35,894 bases of DNA from Candidatus Methanomethylophilaceae archaeon (lineage in GTDB: Archaea > Thermoplasmatota > Thermoplasmata > Methanomassiliicoccales > Methanomethylophilaceae), in the NCBI GenBank assembly GCA_016297775.1, contig JAEDGA010000009.1:1-35894 (forward strand), written 5' to 3'. Both the position numbers and the translations under genes were made by a program. Positions 23,087-31,208 of this stretch are shown in pieces. The notes below the pieces were generated by a model. The model made no database searches. It saw only the letters and a program-made list of their open reading frames with translations, and had not been told where the DNA came from. Positions within the stretch are counted from its first letter, which is position 1. Every line of letters starts with the position of its first letter.

Positions 23087-24611
23087 CTATCACGATCAGT
23101 ATCATTATCAGCAACATCGCGGATGATACGAAGTTTGTGAACACGTTGACGAGATTCTCGCGTTGAGGTATGTCGCTCACACCCATCCTCTCCAGTAGCC
23201 AGTCCATACCGTCCTTGAACAGATATCCTCCGTCGAACGGCATCGCCGGAAGGGCGTTGGACACTCCCAGAACAAGATTCAGCCAGAAGGTCCAATAGAT
23301 CACATAGATGATTATCCAGAACGTATCTGTGTCCATCACGGTGCACTCGTACCACCATGCACAGCTTTCCGGGATTGGGGAGAATCCTCTTATCGGGGCT
23401 CCGATGTATGAGATGACACCAATAGCGTATTCGGATATGGTGGACCTTCCGTGGAACGGATTGATCCCCGCATCCAGCATCTCATTGGGGGTGATTATGT
23501 TCAGTCCCGATATGGTCGCGGTGGCACCGAAGAACGCTTTTCCGTTCCTCTCCCCGGCGATCATGGACACGGTGTTCTCCGTGCCGTTGGAGGTCATGTA
23601 TGTGGCCGAGATCGTGTCCCCCGGCAATACGGTGCTCATGAAATATGTGAAATCGGAGGGTATGTCTATGTTGGTATCATTGATCCCGTCGGACATCCTG
23701 AGAAGATATGACCCTGCCGGGATACCCGCCTTGTCGGCCGGCGATCCTTTGATGATGGAGTTCATGTAGACACCCAATCTCACATCGTTCACCGTATCTA
23801 CGGTGCCCTTGTAGAGGTATGTGACGTCGTACGTATCCATTCCCGGTGTACCGTGTGCCTTGAGGTAATCAGTGAACTGTCCGTAATCCTCTATCTCAGT
23901 ACCGTCGATACCCGTGATTATGGCGGACACGGGTATGCCGATGTCATACGTCTCCGCATATATGGCGGGGTTGTCGCCGTGATCGGATGTCATGCATCCG
24001 TTGAGTGTGGCGAACATAACGACGAAAAGAACGGCCGCCGTGACGAAGTTGGTGGTTATGCCTGCGGCGAATATGTGCATCCTGGTCCTGCGGGAAGATT
24101 CGCGGACCTCTTCGTCATCGGGTTCCACGAACGCTCCAAGGGGGACCACTCCGTACAATATCCCGGATGACTTCACGGTGACATCGTTGGCACGCGATTG
24201 TATGCCGTGTGCCAATTCGTGCACGACCATGGCGATCACCAGACCGATGATACCGTACACCAACGGTAGCATGGGGTTGAGTCCGGGGATCGCAAATGCA
24301 TATTCTATGCCTATGGTCTTTCCCGACGATATCATCGAAGGGAGCATGGCGACATCCAACACCAGTATGCCGATGATGGTCAGCATCAGCAGGAACGAGA
24401 TCAGCAGAGAGAATGTTCCAAACGCATGCCACAGTCTCTTATGCGATCCCGCACGGTCCATCATTCCGAGGCCCCATCTGGTCCTGATCATGACCGCGGG
24501 GCCCCAGGTATCAAATCCTGCCTCGCGTGCCTTGTCGCTTTTGCGAATATACAGGTATATCGGGACATATATAACGAACAGTATCAGGAGCACGACGTAG
24601 GCTAGATTCAT
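23073..24611 (-). CDS. site-2 protease family (M50) membrane metalloprotease
   Basis: 512 residues from ATG 24611. Intramembrane zinc protease: hydrophobic segments at about 1-20 and 66-95, the zinc motif HELAHG at residues 131-136 within a helix, a PDZ-like domain in the external loop (SIIKGSPADKAGIPAGSYLLRM), and the third zinc ligand in NALPAMPFDGG (about 452-462), then a C-terminal helix. Family members cut membrane-anchored regulators. The longer open frame reaching 24731 enters the upstream kinase gene and is not used. A TATA-like element on the minus strand near 24645-24653 fits the start. Confidence 0.92.
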   Translation of the reverse strand: MNLAYVVLLILFVIYVPIYLYIRKSDKAREAGFDTWGPAVMIRTRWGLGMMDRAGSHKRLWHAFGTFSLLISFLLMLTIIGILVLDVAMLPSMISSGKTIGIEYAFAIPGLNPMLPLVYGIIGLVIAMVVHELAHGIQSRANDVTVKSSGILYGVVPLGAFVEPDDEEVRESSRRTRMHIFAAGITTNFVTAAVLFVVMFATLNGCMTSDHGDNPAIYAETYDIGIPVSAIITGIDGTEIEDYGQFTDYLKAHGTPGMDTYDVTYLYKGTVDTVNDVRLGVYMNSIIKGSPADKAGIPAGSYLLRMSDGINDTNIDIPSDFTYFMSTVLPGDTISATYMTSNGTENTVSMIAGERNGKAFFGATATISGLNIITPNEMLDAGINPFHGRSTISEYAIGVISYIGAPIRGFSPIPESCAWWYECTVMDTDTFWIIIYVIYWTFWLNLVLGVSNALPAMPFDGGYLFKDGMDWLLERMGVSDIPQRENLVNVFTNFVSSAMLLIMILIVIVMVI

Positions 24612-24649
24612 CGGATCACCGTACGCACTACCGATATGTATGTGCGATA

Positions 24650-25225
24650 TTAATAAAGACGTTTTTTCAGGATCTTTTCCAGTGCCGTCCCCAGTTTGGA
24701 ACGCGTACCGCTGTTGTCCACCACGTACCATCCCATGTCGTTTGCCGAATCGATCATCCTCTCGCGTACGGAGGATATCCTTTCGATGTTTTCGAACACC
24801 TCCCGGTCATGACCGCGGGATTCTATCCTCTCTATCGCGGTCTCCGTCGGAACGTCTATCAGTATGCCTATGTCCGGCTCGGGGAATACGGCATGCATGA
24901 GACGGAACAACATCCTGGGGATGCACCCGTCCAGATACAGCGCGGCCATGTGGTATCTGACGAATATGACATCATCCGCATCCTCACCCTTCATGCGTAT
25001 GACCGAGACCAGAAGGTCCAGAACGTACGATACGGACAGGATATATTTCGATAGGTTACCCTCTCTGAGAAGGCATATGGATTCTATCTTGCCGAATATG
25101 TTGCTCTTGTCGGGGTGGCGGTGGCAGATCGCCTTCCTTCCGCATGATCCGAGTATCTTTGCGGCCATGTCCGCCGCACTATCCTTCCCGGATCCGTCCA
25201 CTCCCTCGATCACGATGAATGTCAT
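24650..25225 (-). CDS. thymidylate kinase-like P-loop kinase
   Basis: 191 residues. N-terminal FIVIEGVDGSGKDSAADMAA contains the P-loop GVDGSGKD of the dTMP-kinase family; later parts include RYHMAALYLDG (the DRY-like region is changed to VRYHM), IGILIDVPTETAIERIESRG and a helical C-terminus. The lid and DR(Y/F) motifs are altered relative to true Tmk, so this may be a nucleoside-phosphate kinase of another specificity. Start at ATG 25225; the upstream open extension is not supported. CATATAC at about 25241-25248 is a plausible TATA box. Confidence 0.8.
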   Translation of the reverse strand: MTFIVIEGVDGSGKDSAADMAAKILGSCGRKAICHRHPDKSNIFGKIESICLLREGNLSKYILSVSYVLDLLVSVIRMKGEDADDVIFVRYHMAALYLDGCIPRMLFRLMHAVFPEPDIGILIDVPTETAIERIESRGHDREVFENIERISSVRERMIDSANDMGWYVVDNSGTRSKLGTALEKILKKRLY

Positions 25226-25266
25226 CTTACGAACGGAAGTGTATATGATTATAGTTGATAATAGGG

Positions 25267-25286
25267 CCCCGTCCCTGCGGACGGGG
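25267..25286 (-). terminator. hairpin after nrdJ
   Basis: CCCCGTCC and GGACGGGG make a perfect 8-bp stem with a CTGC loop, 13 bases beyond the nrdJ stop codon. Confidence 0.65.
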
Positions 25287-25298
25287 AAATGTGTGCGA

Positions 25299-27518
25299 TC
25301 ACTCGCACTTGGTCCATCCGCAGGATTTGCAGATGTTGCATCCGCCCTCGAACTTAAGTTCGTCACCGCAGTTGGGGCAGGGGTTGATGATCTTCTCCGG
25401 GCCGGCTTCCTTCTCGGGTTCCTTGGCGAGACCGAGCTGTCTCTTCATCTCCGCATCCATCTCCAGGAGCGCGTAACCCACGGCCATGGGACAGCAGCTT
25501 CCTTTGCTGGTGTCCTTCTTGGTGGCGGAACGTACGGAGTAGGACGGACATGATCCGCAGCTCTGAAGCTGTCCGACGATCTCATGTATGTCGCATCCGC
25601 TCCTGGCGGCGAGGGAGATCATCCTGGAGAGTCCGATCATGAAGTTGTTGCATCCTCCGGTGGATCCCTTGTTGAGGTATGCCTCCATCAGTTCGCCGGT
25701 ATTGGGGTTGAAGAACGCCGTGCAGTGCAGGCTTCCGCATCCGGTCATGAGCTTTCTCTTCTTTCCGATGACGTTGTCCCCTACCTCGGCGACGACTCCT
25801 CTCTCGCTGGAGCCCTTCTTGGTCTCCTTCTTGTCATCCTTGGTGGTGAGGATGCCGAGGCGCTTGCATCCGTCCCTGAAGACGGTCACGCCCTTGCATC
25901 CGATCTGCCAGGCGTACATGTAGAGGTCGTACACATCCCCCTGGGGGAAGTCCTCCCTCAGGTTGACGGTGGAGCTGATGGATGCGTCGATGTGCATCTG
26001 CCAGGTACCCTGCATGTTGAGCCTCTGCTTGTAGTCCAGGTTCTGTGCGGTCACGAAGAATTCGGGAAGGTGCTCGTCGTCGGTCATGCCATGGGCATCC
26101 ATGTATTCCTTGACGACAGGAGTGTAGACCTTGTGGTATTCGTCGTGGTCGGACAGCGACGTGGTCCTCCTGGTGTAGTTGGTTGCGAATATGGGTTCTA
26201 TACCTCCGGATATGCCCAGCATGGTGGACAGTGTACCGGTGGGTGCTATGGTGAGCAGCTGGGAGTTCCTGAGTCCGAATCTCCTGACCTCTTCAACGGT
26301 CTCGGGGGACGCGTTCTCCTTGAAGTAGGGGGACAGCAGGATCTGTTCGATGTTGCACTTGGGGAATGCACCGTACTTCTCTGCGAGACGTGCGGATTCG
26401 GATATGGCAGTGTCCGCCATGATGAGTCCGATCCTTCTGCAGAGTTCCAGCGCCTCTTTGGAACCGTAGGTGATCTCCATCTTGATCAGCATGTCGGCGA
26501 GACCCATGATACCGAGTCCGATCTGTCTCCACTGGGAGACGGAGTCCCTCTGCTCCTGCAGCGGGTGGAGGGGAAGACCCTCATCGAGAACATCGTTGAG
26601 CGCCCTGACGCAGATACGGACTGCCTCCCTGAACTCCTCGTCCTGGAATTCCTTGTCCTTGACGAACGCGGCGAGGTTCATGGATCCGAGGAGACAGCTT
26701 CCTCCGGCGGGAAGGGGTTCCTCCGCACAGGGATTGGTACCCGCATACTCGTAATCGGGGAACTCGGATAGGAGGTTCCAAGAACTGATCCTGTCCCAGA
26801 AGAGACACCCGGGCTCTCCGAAATCCCAGTTGGCGTAACAGAGCTTGTCGAAGAACGCCGCGGAATCCAGCATCTTCTCGATGGTCTGTCCGGTCTCGGG
26901 ACGGGTGAAGACCTGACGGAAGTACTCCCTGTTTCTGACGCAGTTCATGAACTCGTCGGTCATCCTGATGGACATGTTGGCCTTGGTGACACGGTCGAGG
27001 TCGGTCTTGACCGCCATGAACTCCTCGACGTCGGGGTGCTCGCAGGAGATGGAGAGCATGAGTGCACCCCTTCTCCCATGTTGTCCGATAAGTCCCGTGA
27101 CCATGGAATAGAGGTCGGTGAAGGATACTGCTCCTGACGTTACGGATGCGGTGTTGTTGATCTTGGCACCGCGGGGCGACAGCTTGGACAGATCGATACC
27201 CACTCCGCCTCCGTAGCTGGAGGTCCTGGCGAGTTTCTTTGCGCATTCGAATATGGACTCGATGTTGTCCTCGGGAGGTTCCACGACATAGCAGTTGGAG
27301 AGTGTCACTTTGACACCGTTCTTGTGGAGTCCGCGGTTGGCAAGTATTCTTCCACCGAACAGGAACTTCTGTTCCACGATCATCTTTCTGATGTCATCGT
27401 CGCCCTCCGTGATCCTGTCCAGCCATTCCTCGAAGGATTCTCCGTCGAAGCAGTATTTCTTGTTCCAGATCTCGATACCGAGCGAATTGTCCTCTCCAAG
27501 CCAGTCCTCTATCTTCAT
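25299..27518 (-). CDS. nrdJ: adenosylcobalamin-dependent (class II) ribonucleotide reductase
   Basis: 739 residues; reduces ribonucleotides to deoxyribonucleotides with a cobalamin-generated thiyl radical. Visible: SNCYVVEPP (first redox cysteine region), GGVGIDLSKLSPRGAKI, GEPGCLFWDR, NPCAEEPLPAGGSCLLGSMNL (active-site Cys with Glu), PTGTLSTMLGISGGIEPIFA, and a C-terminal zinc ribbon with CPNC and CKSC pairs. No intein and no ATP-cone are seen at the N-terminus. No separate small subunit is present, as expected for class II. TATAAA on the minus strand at 27561-27566 predicts a leader of about 20 bases. Single gene, strong terminator. Confidence 0.95.
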   Translation of the reverse strand: MKIEDWLGEDNSLGIEIWNKKYCFDGESFEEWLDRITEGDDDIRKMIVEQKFLFGGRILANRGLHKNGVKVTLSNCYVVEPPEDNIESIFECAKKLARTSSYGGGVGIDLSKLSPRGAKINNTASVTSGAVSFTDLYSMVTGLIGQHGRRGALMLSISCEHPDVEEFMAVKTDLDRVTKANMSIRMTDEFMNCVRNREYFRQVFTRPETGQTIEKMLDSAAFFDKLCYANWDFGEPGCLFWDRISSWNLLSEFPDYEYAGTNPCAEEPLPAGGSCLLGSMNLAAFVKDKEFQDEEFREAVRICVRALNDVLDEGLPLHPLQEQRDSVSQWRQIGLGIMGLADMLIKMEITYGSKEALELCRRIGLIMADTAISESARLAEKYGAFPKCNIEQILLSPYFKENASPETVEEVRRFGLRNSQLLTIAPTGTLSTMLGISGGIEPIFATNYTRRTTSLSDHDEYHKVYTPVVKEYMDAHGMTDDEHLPEFFVTAQNLDYKQRLNMQGTWQMHIDASISSTVNLREDFPQGDVYDLYMYAWQIGCKGVTVFRDGCKRLGILTTKDDKKETKKGSSERGVVAEVGDNVIGKKRKLMTGCGSLHCTAFFNPNTGELMEAYLNKGSTGGCNNFMIGLSRMISLAARSGCDIHEIVGQLQSCGSCPSYSVRSATKKDTSKGSCCPMAVGYALLEMDAEMKRQLGLAKEPEKEAGPEKIINPCPNCGDELKFEGGCNICKSCGWTKCE

Positions 27519-27560
27519 TTCGTGGGTCTCCTGAGCATCATGGAATACGTTGTTTGATAT

Positions 27561-27566
27561 TTTATA
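27561..27566 (-). promoter_or_regulatory. TATA box for nrdJ
   Basis: TATAAA on the minus strand, about 45 bases before the nrdJ ATG at 27518; transcript start expected near 27537. Confidence 0.5.
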
Positions 27567-27706
27567 GTTGGTTTAACGGGTTTTATACGTAGAAATCGTG
27601 GTGATTTTACGCATTTTTTCAGCAAATTGCCTTCACATCGTTCTTCCAGAATGAAAGGTGGGAAATCGTTTGGAAGGTGTTTCGGCCAGTTCACTAAGAT
27701 GTTTTA

Positions 27707-27765
27707 GAGATAGCATGTAACCGGGTTTCAAACGGTTTGGGAGATAGCATGTTAACGTGTTTTGG
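27707..27765. repeat. direct repeat, two copies 34 bases apart
   Basis: GAGATAGCATGTAAC at 27707 and GAGATAGCATGTTAAC at 27741, each followed by a GxGTTT stretch. The 34-base period and similar flanks suggest a duplicated binding site or a duplication scar. Confidence 0.6.
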
Positions 27766-27822
27766 AATCACTTGAGCTTCATTGCTCGCTGTATCTCATA
27801 TCGCAGAAGGAGTATATAATAT

Positions 27823-27841
27823 GATGGATATATAATCCATC
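27823..27841. promoter_or_regulatory. palindrome enclosing a TATA-like core
   Basis: GATGGAT-ATATA-ATCCATC is a perfect 7-bp inverted repeat whose spacer is itself TATA-like; a further TATATAAT lies just before it (27813-27820). An operator covering a promoter would look like this, but no obvious gene starts 25-30 bases away on either strand. Confidence 0.4.
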
Positions 27842-28146
27842 CATCGGTATCCATCGAAAAAGTGACTACCCATCTATTTCTATGGAATCGTCAAAAAAGT
27901 GGTTCTTCTCTAGACGTTGAGAGTACGGTTCACCCTGTAGAATGAGTCAGAGTATAAAGCATGAGCTGATGGATCAGAAATGGAAAGGTCGGTACGATGC
28001 GATACCTCGGATGTACTTCGGATGAATTGGCAACTTCTCTTGGCAGCCGTTCATTCTGCAGTATGACTTGTGGACACAACCCATATGTTCCATGATCTGT
28101 GATTTCTACGTGGCACCTATCGTGCAAAGAGGCAGATTTTATTACG

Positions 28147-28656
28147 GTGCAGTCCATAGACTCCTATGGAGACATCGTTTTGAAGCAGGAAGAGCCCGAC
28201 AGGATAATCGAGTGCCCCTTCTGCGGCAGATCCTTCTGCGACGACCGTGCCGGGGAGATATGCAGGACCGACCGTATGTGTATGGTATGTGGGTATACCT
28301 GGCGGAGCCGTGGCAACTCGATACCGCGCAGGTGCCCCTCCTGCAGATCCACCGAATGGAATGTCAGCCGGAGGCAGGAGGTCTCCTGCGTGAGGTGCGG
28401 TCACAAATGGATCCCCCGCGGGGGTTCCAGGCCGTACATGTGCCCCAAATGCAAATCCACAGATTGGAGGGGGGTTCTTTCAAAGCCCCGCAAAATCTAC
28501 AGCGAGGAGGACCTCCAGCATGCCGTTGCCCTGTATTCCGAGGGGAAAGGGTGCGTGGAGGCCGCGGCGGAGACCGGCGTGCCTCTGGAGATCATAGTCC
28601 TGAGGATCAGGGATATCAGCAAGGATCCGATCAGGATGGGGCCGGCGAGACGGTGA
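28147..28656 (+). CDS. multi-zinc-ribbon protein with C-terminal helix-turn-helix-like region
   Basis: About 169 residues from GTG 28147; the open frame extends to a GTG at 28099, and a TTG at 28177 is also possible, so the start is uncertain. The protein carries five CxxC pairs: CPFC, CMVC, CPSC, CVRC and CPKC. The last four form two copies of a CxxCGxxWxxRGxxxPxxCPxCxSxxW unit, a double rubredoxin-like zinc ribbon. The C-terminal EEDLQHAVALYSEGKGCVEAAAETGVP resembles a HTH or helical recognition segment. I infer a DNA- or RNA-binding regulator. The stop codon lies inside the first unit of the 23-bp repeat array that leads into the next gene. Confidence 0.75.
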   Translation: MQSIDSYGDIVLKQEEPDRIIECPFCGRSFCDDRAGEICRTDRMCMVCGYTWRSRGNSIPRRCPSCRSTEWNVSRRQEVSCVRCGHKWIPRGGSRPYMCPKCKSTDWRGVLSKPRKIYSEEDLQHAVALYSEGKGCVEAAAETGVPLEIIVLRIRDISKDPIRMGPARR

Positions 28657-28734
28657 AAACCGCTTTGTGAAAACGGTGAAAATAACCTTGTGAAAATAGT
28701 GAAAACTACCTTATGAAACTGGTGAAAATTACCT
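28643..28734 (+). repeat. 23-bp tandem repeat array upstream of the AAA ATPase gene
   Basis: Three clear 23-base units at 28666, 28689 and 28712 with consensus TGTGAAAAyrGTGAAAAyyACCT, preceded by a degenerate fourth (about 28643-28665) that overlaps the end of the zinc-ribbon gene. Each unit itself contains two GTGAAAA copies. The array ends exactly where the TATA box of the next gene starts. Confidence 0.85.
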
Positions 28735-28737
28735 TAT

Positions 28738-28744
28738 TATATAA
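28738..28744 (+). promoter_or_regulatory. TATA box for the AAA/DUF4143 gene
   Basis: TTATATA directly after the repeat array and about 28 bases before the ATG at 28766, predicting a leaderless message. The repeats occupy the position of the BRE and upstream activator sites. Confidence 0.6.
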
Positions 28745-28765
28745 GTAACACATTTCTTGAGCCGT

Positions 28766-30046
28766 ATGATCGGGAATGATAGGTATCTTCCGAGACTCGT
28801 CGACGACATCGTCGATGAGACTCTTGCCGTCAGCGGCGCTGTACATATAAAAGGTCCAAAATATTGCGGTAAGACCTGGACCTCCAAGCATCATTGCAAC
28901 AGTTTCTACCAGTTGGATCTACCGGACGGCGATTATCGCAACCTGAAACTGGCCAAGTTGGACCTGGGGTATGCATTGAAGGGAGACAATCCGCGTCTAA
29001 TCGATGAATGGCAACTTCTCCCCGCGGTATGGGATGCGGTCCGCAACACCGTTGACGAGGAGGGCCGCAAAGGGATGTACATCTTGTCGGGTTCATCGAC
29101 CCCTAAAAAGGAGTCGAAGCCGCTCCACAGCGGACTGGGCAGGATTGCCCCCGTCAGTATGAGGACCATGTCCCTTTTCGAATCGAAGGACTCGGACGGC
29201 ACAGTATCGCTGAAGGGGATGTTCGAGGGGAGGTTCGTCAACACTCCCATGAAGGATGTTCAGTTGGATACCCTTCTTGATCTGACCATCAGAGGGGGGT
29301 GGCCCGGCAATCTGGGGCTGAATCCGTTACAGGCGGCGAAGGCCATGTCAGTGTATGCCAGACAGATATGTTATGAGGATCTTCCTGCCGTGGACAGCAG
29401 CAAGGATCCGGCAAGGATGATGCGTGTGCTCAGGTCCCTGTCCCGCAACGAATCCACGCTGGCGAGCAGGAAAGTCATCGCCAGGGATATGAAGGAGTTC
29501 GATGACGATACGATATCCGAGGATACCGTCGGAGAGTACATATCGGTACTGGACAGGATGTGCCTCATAGATAACCAGGGTGCATTCAACCCCAATCTCC
29601 GGTCCTCCGTACGTGTCGGGAAGACCCCCAAGAGACATCTGACCGATCCGGCTCTGGCGATATCTGCGCTAGGATTGACCAAGGAGATGCTGCTGGACGA
29701 TCTGAATACGTTCGGTTTCATGTTCGAGGCGATGTGCGAGCGGGATCTACAGATATATGCCTACGTGAACGGCGGCAATCTCTACCATTACAGGGACGGG
29801 AAGAACAGGGAGATCGATGCGGTCGTCGAGATGCCGGACGGAAGATGGGGTGCATTCGAGATCAAACTCGGTGCGGGAGCCATAGAAGAAGGGGCGAAGA
29901 GCTTGAAGGATATGGATGCATTGATCCGTGACGATCCCAATGGGAGGCCACCGGAATTCCTGGCCGTTATCTGCGGAATGTCCTCCGCGGCATATATGAG
30001 AGAGGACGGAGTCTACGTGGTGCCGATAACCTCATTGGGTCCGTGA
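28766..30046 (+). CDS. AAA ATPase with DUF4143 domain
   Basis: 426 residues from ATG 28766. N-terminal AAA_14 P-loop domain: Walker A GPKYCGKT, Walker B PRLIDEWQ (with sensor region YILSGSSTP). A winged-helix-like middle region follows (IARDMKEFDDDTISEDTVGEYISVLDRM), then the C-terminal DUF4143 domain, which has a PD-(D/E)xK nuclease-like core: REIDAVVEMPDGRWGAFEIKLG. This family is widespread and often mobile in archaea and gut bacteria; the function is unknown. A TTG nine bases upstream is a less likely start. Confidence 0.9.
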   Translation: MIGNDRYLPRLVDDIVDETLAVSGAVHIKGPKYCGKTWTSKHHCNSFYQLDLPDGDYRNLKLAKLDLGYALKGDNPRLIDEWQLLPAVWDAVRNTVDEEGRKGMYILSGSSTPKKESKPLHSGLGRIAPVSMRTMSLFESKDSDGTVSLKGMFEGRFVNTPMKDVQLDTLLDLTIRGGWPGNLGLNPLQAAKAMSVYARQICYEDLPAVDSSKDPARMMRVLRSLSRNESTLASRKVIARDMKEFDDDTISEDTVGEYISVLDRMCLIDNQGAFNPNLRSSVRVGKTPKRHLTDPALAISALGLTKEMLLDDLNTFGFMFEAMCERDLQIYAYVNGGNLYHYRDGKNREIDAVVEMPDGRWGAFEIKLGAGAIEEGAKSLKDMDALIRDDPNGRPPEFLAVICGMSSAAYMREDGVYVVPITSLGP

Positions 30047-30055
30047 GATATCCTA

Positions 30056-30649
30056 TCAGACAAGCTCCAGCGCCGCGGAGTTGGCCGCCACGGCGGCCTC
30101 CCTCCTGCCGGTGTTGCTCCCGCCTATGAGCACCACATCCCCTTCCTCCATGCCGTGGGCGCGGATCTGCGCCGCCAGTTCCGGGGAATGCTCGTCGATG
30201 CTCCAGTCCGGAGGGAGTACGAGCTCCCCGTCGCGGAGGATGATGGTGGTGCATCCGTCGCCACCCGATTTGAGGGCGGCATCCCTCTGCTCCACACCAT
30301 TCTCGATCATTTTTGCTTTTCCTTTCAGCAGCAGCGCGACCTGACACGTCCCTATTGCGGAATCTGTATGGTCGATCTCCATGAGCGAGAATCCCAGTGT
30401 CCGTAGGAGGTCGCATCCCAGCGGGGTGACGATCATCCCCCGGGGGGAGACGTCCACCAACCCCATCCCCTCCAGTTTCCCGAGGATGAGGCGGGTGTAG
30501 CCCTCGCTGAGGCCCACAGCGTCGATGACCTCGTCCCTGCCTGTCCTCTTCCCGGAGCCGAGATGCCTCTCCAGGATCTCCAGGATGTGCACGGCGTCGG
30601 CGTCGCCGTAGGGCTTGGGGCGGGGAGGGGGATCGAGGATTAGGGACAT
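30056..30649 (-). CDS. DUF4443-like transcriptional regulator
   Basis: 197 residues. An N-terminal winged-helix DNA-binding domain (about residues 18-85: EVIDAVGLSEGYTRLILGKLE, GLVDVSPRGMIVTPLG) is followed by a ligand-binding-like alpha/beta domain (QVALLLKGKAKMIENGVEQRDAALK, VVLIGGSNT). This fits the archaeal DUF4443 family. The segment is GC-rich compared with its neighbours (41 of 60 in 30481-30540). Start: ATG at 30649, which overlaps on the opposite strand with the ATG of the divergent paralog. A TATA-like ACTATACC on the minus strand at about 30677-30685 gives a leaderless distance. Confidence 0.8.
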   Translation of the reverse strand: MSLILDPPPRPKPYGDADAVHILEILERHLGSGKRTGRDEVIDAVGLSEGYTRLILGKLEGMGLVDVSPRGMIVTPLGCDLLRTLGFSLMEIDHTDSAIGTCQVALLLKGKAKMIENGVEQRDAALKSGGDGCTTIILRDGELVLPPDWSIDEHSPELAAQIRAHGMEEGDVVLIGGSNTGRREAAVAANSAALELV

Positions 30650-31082
30650 GACGGGGATAGTCCTGCCTGGGTGTGGGGTATCAGGTATAGTGGAGGGCGA
30701 ATGCAGCTATGCACTCCTGGCACGCGGGAAAGGCCGCCTTCTCGATAGCAGCATCGCCTACAGGGATGCGGCCATCTGGGTTGGTGCCAAAAGCTGCATG
30801 CTCGTCCGCATGGACGGCGGTAAGGTGTTTTCCCCGTACTGCGAATCCGTTCAGCTCGGTTACCCCGACCTCTCGGATCTGGCAGCGGAAATCGGCATAC
30901 GGGACGGCGATGTTATGGTTGTCTGCGGTGCGGATACGTTGCAGATCGCATCTTCAGCCGCGTTCGGGGCGATGACGAAACTGCTGAGCAAGACCGTCGA
31001 CAGCGAGCGATACCGAGTGACGGTTCCGATGAACGGAACTGCACGGGCAATCACCGGGACGTCCGTCTCCAAATCCTTGTGA
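30648..31082 (+). CDS. stand-alone DUF4443-like effector domain, paralog of the divergent regulator
   Basis: 144 residues from ATG 30648. It lines up with the C-terminal half of the neighbouring regulator: SYALLARGKGRLLDSSIAYRDAAIW versus QVALLLKGKAKMIENGVEQRDAALK, and LAAEIGIRDGDVMVVCGADT versus LAAQIRAHGMEEGDVVLIGGSNT. No DNA-binding domain is present. It ends with a basic, threonine-rich tail (about 25 residues) not seen in the partner. The start is uncertain; a GTG at 30690 is possible. A partner or antagonist of the full regulator is a natural guess; a fragment left by duplication is the alternative. Confidence 0.65.
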   Translation: MTGIVLPGCGVSGIVEGECSYALLARGKGRLLDSSIAYRDAAIWVGAKSCMLVRMDGGKVFSPYCESVQLGYPDLSDLAAEIGIRDGDVMVVCGADTLQIASSAAFGAMTKLLSKTVDSERYRVTVPMNGTARAITGTSVSKSL

Positions 31083-31084
31083 AT

Positions 31085-31104
31085 CTGTATACGGCCGTAT
31101 ACAG
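31085..31104. promoter_or_regulatory. perfect 20-bp palindrome
   Basis: CTGTATACGGCCGTATACAG reads the same on both strands. It lies two bases after the stop of the paralog gene. As RNA it would not form a good hairpin (no loop), so a dimeric protein-binding site is more likely than a terminator. Confidence 0.6.
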
Positions 31105-31208
31105 AATGCCGTTTCGCAGCCTGTCCGATCCGAACCGCAAATATGGCCGGAAATCGGGTCAATCATTATCAACACATAACACGTCTGGCACTGTTATGAA
31201 AAGTAAGG

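Larger units (their letters stand above)
27570..28098. other. gene-poor, AT-richer region with short repeats
   Basis: More than 500 bases in which I recognise no gene. Small open frames exist on both strands but resemble nothing I know. The stretch contains a direct repeat (27707/27741), a palindrome wrapped around a TATA box (27823-27841) and several CCATC copies. It may hold a non-coding RNA, an operator region or the worn remains of a mobile element. Confidence 0.4.

Noticed and set aside
27707..27765. CRISPR remnant
   Set aside because: Only two short copies 34 bases apart, no palindromic repeat, no third unit.
27930..28157. 75-codon frame on the minus strand
   Set aside because: No start context, no recognisable motif, and it overlaps the 5' side of the zinc-ribbon gene.
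28643..28734. CRISPR array
   Set aside because: Units are adjacent without spacers, and no cas gene is in the window; it is a simple tandem array.
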